NCBI RefSeq assembly: GCF_000308315.1 | Contig: NZ_CALJ01000058.1 | Location: 1 to 42,276 of the forward strand | Reading direction: 5' to 3' | Source of the DNA: Legionella tunisiensis | GTDB lineage: Bacteria > Pseudomonadota > Gammaproteobacteria > Legionellales > Legionellaceae | Length of the DNA stretch: 42,276 bases | Part shown: in pieces, positions 38,523-42,276 of the stretch | How the letters are laid out: every line of letters starts with the position of its first letter | Numbering within the stretch: position 1 is the stretch's first letter | Made by a program: the position numbers and the translations under genes | The notes under the pieces: generated by a model | Seen by the model: the letters and a program-made list of their open reading frames with translations, nothing else | What the model was told of the DNA's origin: nothing | The model's database searches: none

Positions 38523-39275
38523 TTGAATCAAGCCAACAAACAAGCTGCTAAAGTGGCTTTAGTAACCGGTGCGGCACGGCGAATAGGCGCTGCAATTATC
38601 AAAAAATTGCACCAGGCTGGTTTTAAGGTCGTTATCCATTGTAATCATTCACTGGCGATTGCTAAAGCATTGGCACACGATTTAAATCAGCAGTGTCCCG
38701 ATAGTGCTTATGTTTTACAAAAGGAATTAACAGCAGCCAATGCCGCAAGCGAGTTGATAACCTCAGTCATTGCCTGGGCAGGACGTTTCGATTTATTGGT
38801 AAATAATGCCTCATTATTTGTGCGTAGTGATTGTACTACCTTCGATGAAACCGTGTGGGATAGTTTGTTTACTGTCAATGTTAAAGTACCTTTCTTGCTA
38901 TCTCTTGCTGCCCGACCTCATCTGACAACTCAAGAAGGATGCATTGTTAACATTACTGATATCCATGCCGATAAACCGCTTAAAGATTATGCTATTTATT
39001 GCCAAAGTAAAGCTGCTTTGCTAATGCAAACCAAAGCCTTGGCTCGAGAATTTGCTCCCCAAATACGCGTTAATGCCATTGCTCCAGGCGCTATAGCCTG
39101 GCCTGAAGATAACAACATGCTAAGTATGGAAACACAGCAACAAATTATCGCTAAGACACCTTTAAAGCGTCATGGAGATCCTGAATATATTGCACAAATG
39201 GTACTAGCTCTTGCGACTAATCCTTTTATTACAGGGCAAATCGTTAATGTGGATGGGGGGCGGAGCATTGTTTAA
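38523..39275 (+). CDS. Short-chain dehydrogenase of the pteridine reductase (FolM/PTR1) type
   Basis: NADPH-dependent reductase, probably of dihydropterins. I start at TTG 38523 (MNQANKQAAKVALVTG) behind GGGGAA; the nearby ATG 38509 is out of frame. About 250 aa. The nucleotide motif is VTGAARRIGAAI, with RR typical of pteridine reductases; then NNAS and NITDIHADKPLKDYAIYCQSK, which holds the Asp of this subfamily and YxxxK. The end VDGGRSIV is normal for the fold. The RR loop and HADKPLKDY segment point to pteridine reductase over general SDRs. It diverges from midA. Confidence 0.88.
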   Translation: MNQANKQAAKVALVTGAARRIGAAIIKKLHQAGFKVVIHCNHSLAIAKALAHDLNQQCPDSAYVLQKELTAANAASELITSVIAWAGRFDLLVNNASLFVRSDCTTFDETVWDSLFTVNVKVPFLLSLAARPHLTTQEGCIVNITDIHADKPLKDYAIYCQSKAALLMQTKALAREFAPQIRVNAIAPGAIAWPEDNNMLSMETQQQIIAKTPLKRHGDPEYIAQMVLALATNPFITGQIVNVDGGRSIV

Positions 39276-39314
39276 TGCCACATTTCTACCATCTTGGCAC
39301 TTATGGCTTGAAGT

Positions 39315-40286
39315 CTAATGTAAAACACTTCTAGAACGGCAGTTTTTTAATTCCCTTTCGATATCATCAAGGTATTCAAGGTTATAAAATGTTTGCAATT
39401 CTGTTGGACTGAGTTGAGCTTTAAAATAATAGCGTAATAAAGCCCGGCTTTGTAAGACAGCTTTATAGTCATTTTCCAATTTTGCTAGCTTATGCAAATG
39501 TTGCATAAAAAGAACTTTTATCATGTCAGGATCAGGATGGATCGTTACTTCATCAAGCAGATTTTGATAGAGCCAAGGTTTCCCAGTTCCAGCACGTGCT
39601 ATCATATAGGCATCACAGCCGCTGTTGATCAATGCTTTGGTTAGACTGGTTTTATCATGAATATCGCCATTAGCGATAACAGGAATAGAAACAGCTCGTT
39701 TAATTTCGGCAATTTGAGCAAAATTGCAGTCAACACTGTAATCATCATTCCAACGTCTGCCATGGATAATGAGCGCATCAGCCCCTGCCTGTTCAATCGC
39801 CTTAGCCAAATCAGCATCATGACCATTCCCTTGAATACGAAGTTTAACTGTTAAAGGAAGATTGATCATTTTACGAACACTGTAAACTATCTTAAGCAGT
39901 TGTTGCGGTTCATTGAGTAAGGCACTACCGGCTCCCTTTTTGCGGATTTTTGTTTTTGGACAGCCACAATTAATGTCAATTAAATTAGCACCCATGCTAG
40001 CGAGGTAAGAACCTGCCTCGGCCATCGTTCCTGGATCATTGCCCGCTATTTGATAGCTGAGTATTTTTTCAAGAGGTGAGCGATAAAGATAACGTGAATT
40101 CAATTGGTGTTTATGCAGGACATCATGGGCAGAAATCATTTCCGTTGTGCAATAGGCAGGGGGCGTAAATTGATAAAATAATTCACGAAAAGGGGCACAA
40201 CTGAAACCAGCCAAAGGTCCTTGAATTAAACGATTAGCCAAGTGGATAGAACCAATATTAAAAGAGCTATTGAGAAAAGAGTGCAT
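39315..40286 (-). CDS. tRNA-dihydrouridine synthase (Dus family)
   Basis: FMN enzyme that reduces specific uridines in tRNA. Start taken at ATG 40286 (MHSFLNSSFNIGS); a frame extension exists to 40328. About 323 aa. The barrel opens with LIQGPLAGFSCAPFRELF. The catalytic Cys region is DINCGCPKTKIRKKGAGSALL, substrate contacts are in LTVKLRIQ and IIHGRRWNDDYS, and VIANGDIHD and MIARAGTGKPWL bind the phosphate of FMN. The GCPKTKIRKKGAGSALL wording is nearest the DusB/DusC side, but I do not assign the subtype. Confidence 0.92.
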   Translation of the reverse strand: MHSFLNSSFNIGSIHLANRLIQGPLAGFSCAPFRELFYQFTPPAYCTTEMISAHDVLHKHQLNSRYLYRSPLEKILSYQIAGNDPGTMAEAGSYLASMGANLIDINCGCPKTKIRKKGAGSALLNEPQQLLKIVYSVRKMINLPLTVKLRIQGNGHDADLAKAIEQAGADALIIHGRRWNDDYSVDCNFAQIAEIKRAVSIPVIANGDIHDKTSLTKALINSGCDAYMIARAGTGKPWLYQNLLDEVTIHPDPDMIKVLFMQHLHKLAKLENDYKAVLQSRALLRYYFKAQLSPTELQTFYNLEYLDDIERELKNCRSRSVLH

Positions 40287-40376
40287 CATAACAAGGAGAA
40301 AACATATTAAGGACTGCTCATAGTCCACTACAATTGGTTGTAATTATACACAGCCTTTATAGCTAGCAAAACGATC

Positions 40377-40505
40377 ATGCAACAAGAGAACCGGGTATCG
40401 AATACGATTTCCTGCAGTGATAATTCATTAGATCCCAAGCATAACCTGCGTATTTTACAAGGAGTCTATTGCGAAAGCCTTGCAAAATTAGAAGGTGCGC
40501 ATTAG
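40377..40505 (+). CDS. Possible small protein (42 aa)
   Basis: An ATG-initiated frame MQQENRVSNTISCSDNS... ending KLEGAH. No strong ribosome site precedes it. It lies in the 258-base gap between the Dus gene and the unknown gene at 40545, reading in the same direction as the latter. Given the many frame errors around it, it could also be the start of a longer gene that has lost its frame. Weak support. Confidence 0.3.
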   Translation: MQQENRVSNTISCSDNSLDPKHNLRILQGVYCESLAKLEGAH

Positions 40506-40544
40506 TAAAGAGCCAGTTATAATCCTCTAATTTTTAGGTATTTT

Positions 40545-40989
40545 ATGGATAAACGATTTTTTCGCCTTTGGAGTTAATAAGAATTGCCACTGAGCATGCT
40601 TACTGTGCTGAGTATTTATTACCTGGTAATGCCAGAGTGACTATGCATGGAGATTCTAGTTGCGATACGTTAACGGTAATTACAACACTCATGTATGCAG
40701 CTTTTGAACTAACATTCAAAGCTTATCTCCTCCATGAGCATAAAAAAATAATCAACACAAAAATTTAATGGAATTGCTTGAGTCAAATATGGAACTGGAG
40801 TTATCTCATGAAGATAGAAAGTTGTTGAAATATTTGGCACGCCACCAAGCCTTTCGTAAAGGAGTTGATTATGAACTCTGGGAGGACGGGCAGGATTTAC
40901 ACAGTTTCTGCATTGAAATTATTGAGCTTTATGAACGGGTACAACAATTAATGCCTATAGAATTACAAAGTGAATACCAATCAGTCTAG
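40545..40989 (+). CDS. Protein of unknown function, about 148 aa (two frameshifts)
   Basis: Not recognised. Repaired from ATG 40545 as MDKRFFSPLELIRIATEHAY by adding one T to the run 40557-40562, and continued at the A run 40742-40748 (add one) as LLHEHKKNNQHKNLMELLESN. The protein is mainly helical: GDSSCDTLTVITTLMYAAFELTFKAYLLHEH, then RKLLKYLARHQAFRKGVDYEL and IELYERVQQLMPIEL. That pattern resembles helical bundle proteins such as HEPN-like folds, but I do not see the Rx4-6H nuclease motif clearly, so no assignment is made. Confidence 0.6.
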
Positions 40990-41089
40990 GAGAAGGCATA
41001 AAAATTCTCACAAGATAGCGTAAGATTTTTTTGCCCATAATGAAAAGGTCTGCCTAAGAGTCATTTAGGCTTATTAGGGAAAATTAAGC

Positions 41090-42225
41090 ATGATAAGTGA
41101 ACAGCCGATGGCGCAATTATTGGCAGAAGATCAAGCTCTATTAAGACTTAATAAAATTACCAGAATAATTTGTGAAACGACTAATCCAGAAGCTTGTAAT
41201 GTAAAATGGGATGATGTGGAGAGAGCTTCTCTTCGGTTTAATTTTGATACGGGTATGGACGGGGTTTCATCTATTGCTGTTCAAGGACTATTTCCCAATA
41301 TTCCTAGAGATATTCAAGGGGATCATAGTGTTGCTGTAAAGTTAGATACAGCAAATACGGTAAATAGCTTTTTAAATCGATTCTTGCAGCGCGAAGTTGA
41401 AACAATATTAATCGGTCAACAAAATTTCTCTTACTCGACTAAATTCGGGCTGCCACATCCGAAAACTGGTTGTGGCGCGACGGGAATTGCTGCTCTAGCG
41501 AAAACAAAACGCCTGTTCCATGAACGTACTATGCAGCCTTATGCCATAAAGCTTATTGTCGGGGAAAGTAATCAGCTACAAATAATAGTTGATGCTCCTG
41601 GAGAGCCCACAATGGTTGCAAAGACTCTTTGTGATATTTTGGGATTTGCTGTAAATGAGGTAGTCGTAACAGAACGTTCACTACTATTTTTTCTGTTGAT
41701 TCGCTTATAGACAGAATGGCAAGGAATCGTATTAATTACCAGTCCGTGCTTGTTTTAAATAAACAAGGTGAGTTTGCAATGACAGAATGTACTAGTTCTA
41801 ATGGCGAGATACTTAGTACAAAAGAACATTGTCTAGAGCCTTATTCTCCACAGCTTGATGCACTTGGGTTTGGATTAAGAAAAACGCTAGGTTTTGAGTT
41901 AAGGGATCCGCGTCGTATACAAGAATATAGTACCGTAATAGGTCAAGAAGGTAATTGGGTTTTCTTTTTGATCGAAGCGGATGTTTGGGTTTCAGCTTCT
42001 GAAGCAACGCTTGTTAAACACCCTAAATCTGAAGCAGCGCGATTTGTTTCCTTAAGAAAATAAAAGAAGAAGGCATTTTTTGGCAGAGTGTTCCATTAAT
42101 CCAACATTATCTTTCTTTTGAAGCAAGCCGTATTGAGAAAGCATTACAAGCAAATGAAGGGTTGGAAAGGACGATGGTTACTATTGATAGCAACTTTCAA
42201 TCTGATCCCGGCAACATTCAGCAAA
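41090..42225 (+). CDS. Protein of unknown function, 3' end cut by linker (two frameshifts)
   Basis: Not recognised; at least 379 aa. Starts MISEQPMAQLLAEDQALLRL. Breaks: T run 41687-41692 (add one; ERSLLFFSVDSLIDRMARNRINYQ) and A run 42057-42060 (add one; VSLRKIKEEGIFWQSVPLIQHYLSFE). The second half (SVLVLNKQGEFAMTE, LDALGFGLRKTLGFEL, NWVFFLIEADVW) has the strand-helix-strand rhythm of a Nudix-like fold, but I see no complete Nudix box. The last native codons read DPGNIQQ; the in-frame TAA that follows comes from the linker at 42226 and is not the true end. Confidence 0.65.
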
Positions 42226-42267
42226 CGTAATAACTTCGTATAGCATACATTATACGAAGTTATACGA
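42226..42267. other. Paired-end library linker containing a perfect loxP site
   Basis: A 34-bp loxP occupies 42230-42263: arms ATAACTTCGTATA (42230-42242) and TATACGAAGTTAT (42251-42263) around the asymmetric spacer GCATACAT (42243-42250). It is flanked by CGTA and ACGA. The whole 42 bases equal, from memory, one of the two Roche/454 Titanium paired-end adaptors used for Cre circularisation. Bases 42268-42276 would then derive from the other end of the sheared fragment and not be adjacent in the genome. This is synthetic DNA left in the assembly. Confidence 0.93.
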
Positions 42268-42276
42268 CGTTTAATT

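Noticed and set aside
40344-40352. DnaA box TTATACACA as a sign of a replication origin
   Set aside because: A single match with no cluster of boxes, no AT-rich unwinding region and no dnaA or dnaN nearby.
42230-42263. loxP as evidence of a P1-like prophage or plasmid
   Set aside because: No phage genes are near, the site is identical to the laboratory sequence, and its flanks match the paired-end linker.
1-42276. CRISPR arrays, tRNA or rRNA genes, insertion sequences
   Set aside because: I saw no regularly spaced repeats, no tRNA T-loop/acceptor patterns, no rRNA segments and no transposase frames.

Overview
The window is a gamma-proteobacterial chromosome segment of moderately low GC, most likely from Legionella or a close relative. 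The supports are a caa3-type oxidase cluster, the mnmG-rsmG-parA-parB operon, the rppH-ptsP-TSUP-lgt-thyA operon, and several long proteins of the Legionella hypothetical/effector style. This assignment rests on recognised families and gene order, not on a database search.

Layout. 1-5364 (+): a multi-haem c5-type cytochrome followed by coxB, coxA, ctaG and coxC, ending in a strong terminator. 5424-11246 (-): a Tiki/ChaN-like candidate effector, a small unknown gene, then parB, parA, rsmG and mnmG with a clear promoter in front of mnmG. 11330-13239 (-): a 636-residue polytopic membrane protein of unknown function. 13522-15838: queC, a tandemly duplicated small membrane protein, and ubiX. 15964-21058 (+): metG-rnfB-nth and a 580-residue unknown protein. 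21177-23774: corA and a YhhQ-family transporter, diverging. 23813-27346: glmU, an unknown charged protein, and L-asparaginase. 27618-32822 (+): rppH-ptsP-TSUP-lgt-thyA. 32969-40286: a small secreted protein, a methyltransferase, the midA-PTPS-priA-thioesterase operon, a pteridine reductase and a Dus enzyme. 40377-42225: unknown genes.

The most striking fact is technical. About 33 single-base frame breaks, nearly all at homopolymer runs of 3-7 bases, split about half of the genes, including metG, glmU, lgt, coxA, thyA and priA. Each is repaired by adding or removing one base of the run. The window also ends in a perfect 34-bp loxP site embedded in a 42-base sequence that I recognise as the Roche/454 Titanium paired-end linker. 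Together these say the contig is an unpolished pyrosequencing assembly and that the frame breaks are errors, not pseudogenes. I annotated the repaired genes over their full extent.

Biological points worth following are a structured dispersed repeat present in two (perhaps three) copies, a bis-His-like haem site in the cytochrome, a candidate toxin-like effector whose coding end lies inside the coxC terminator, the tandem membrane-protein duplication, and a PTPS homologue without the usual catalytic cysteine near a pteridine reductase.
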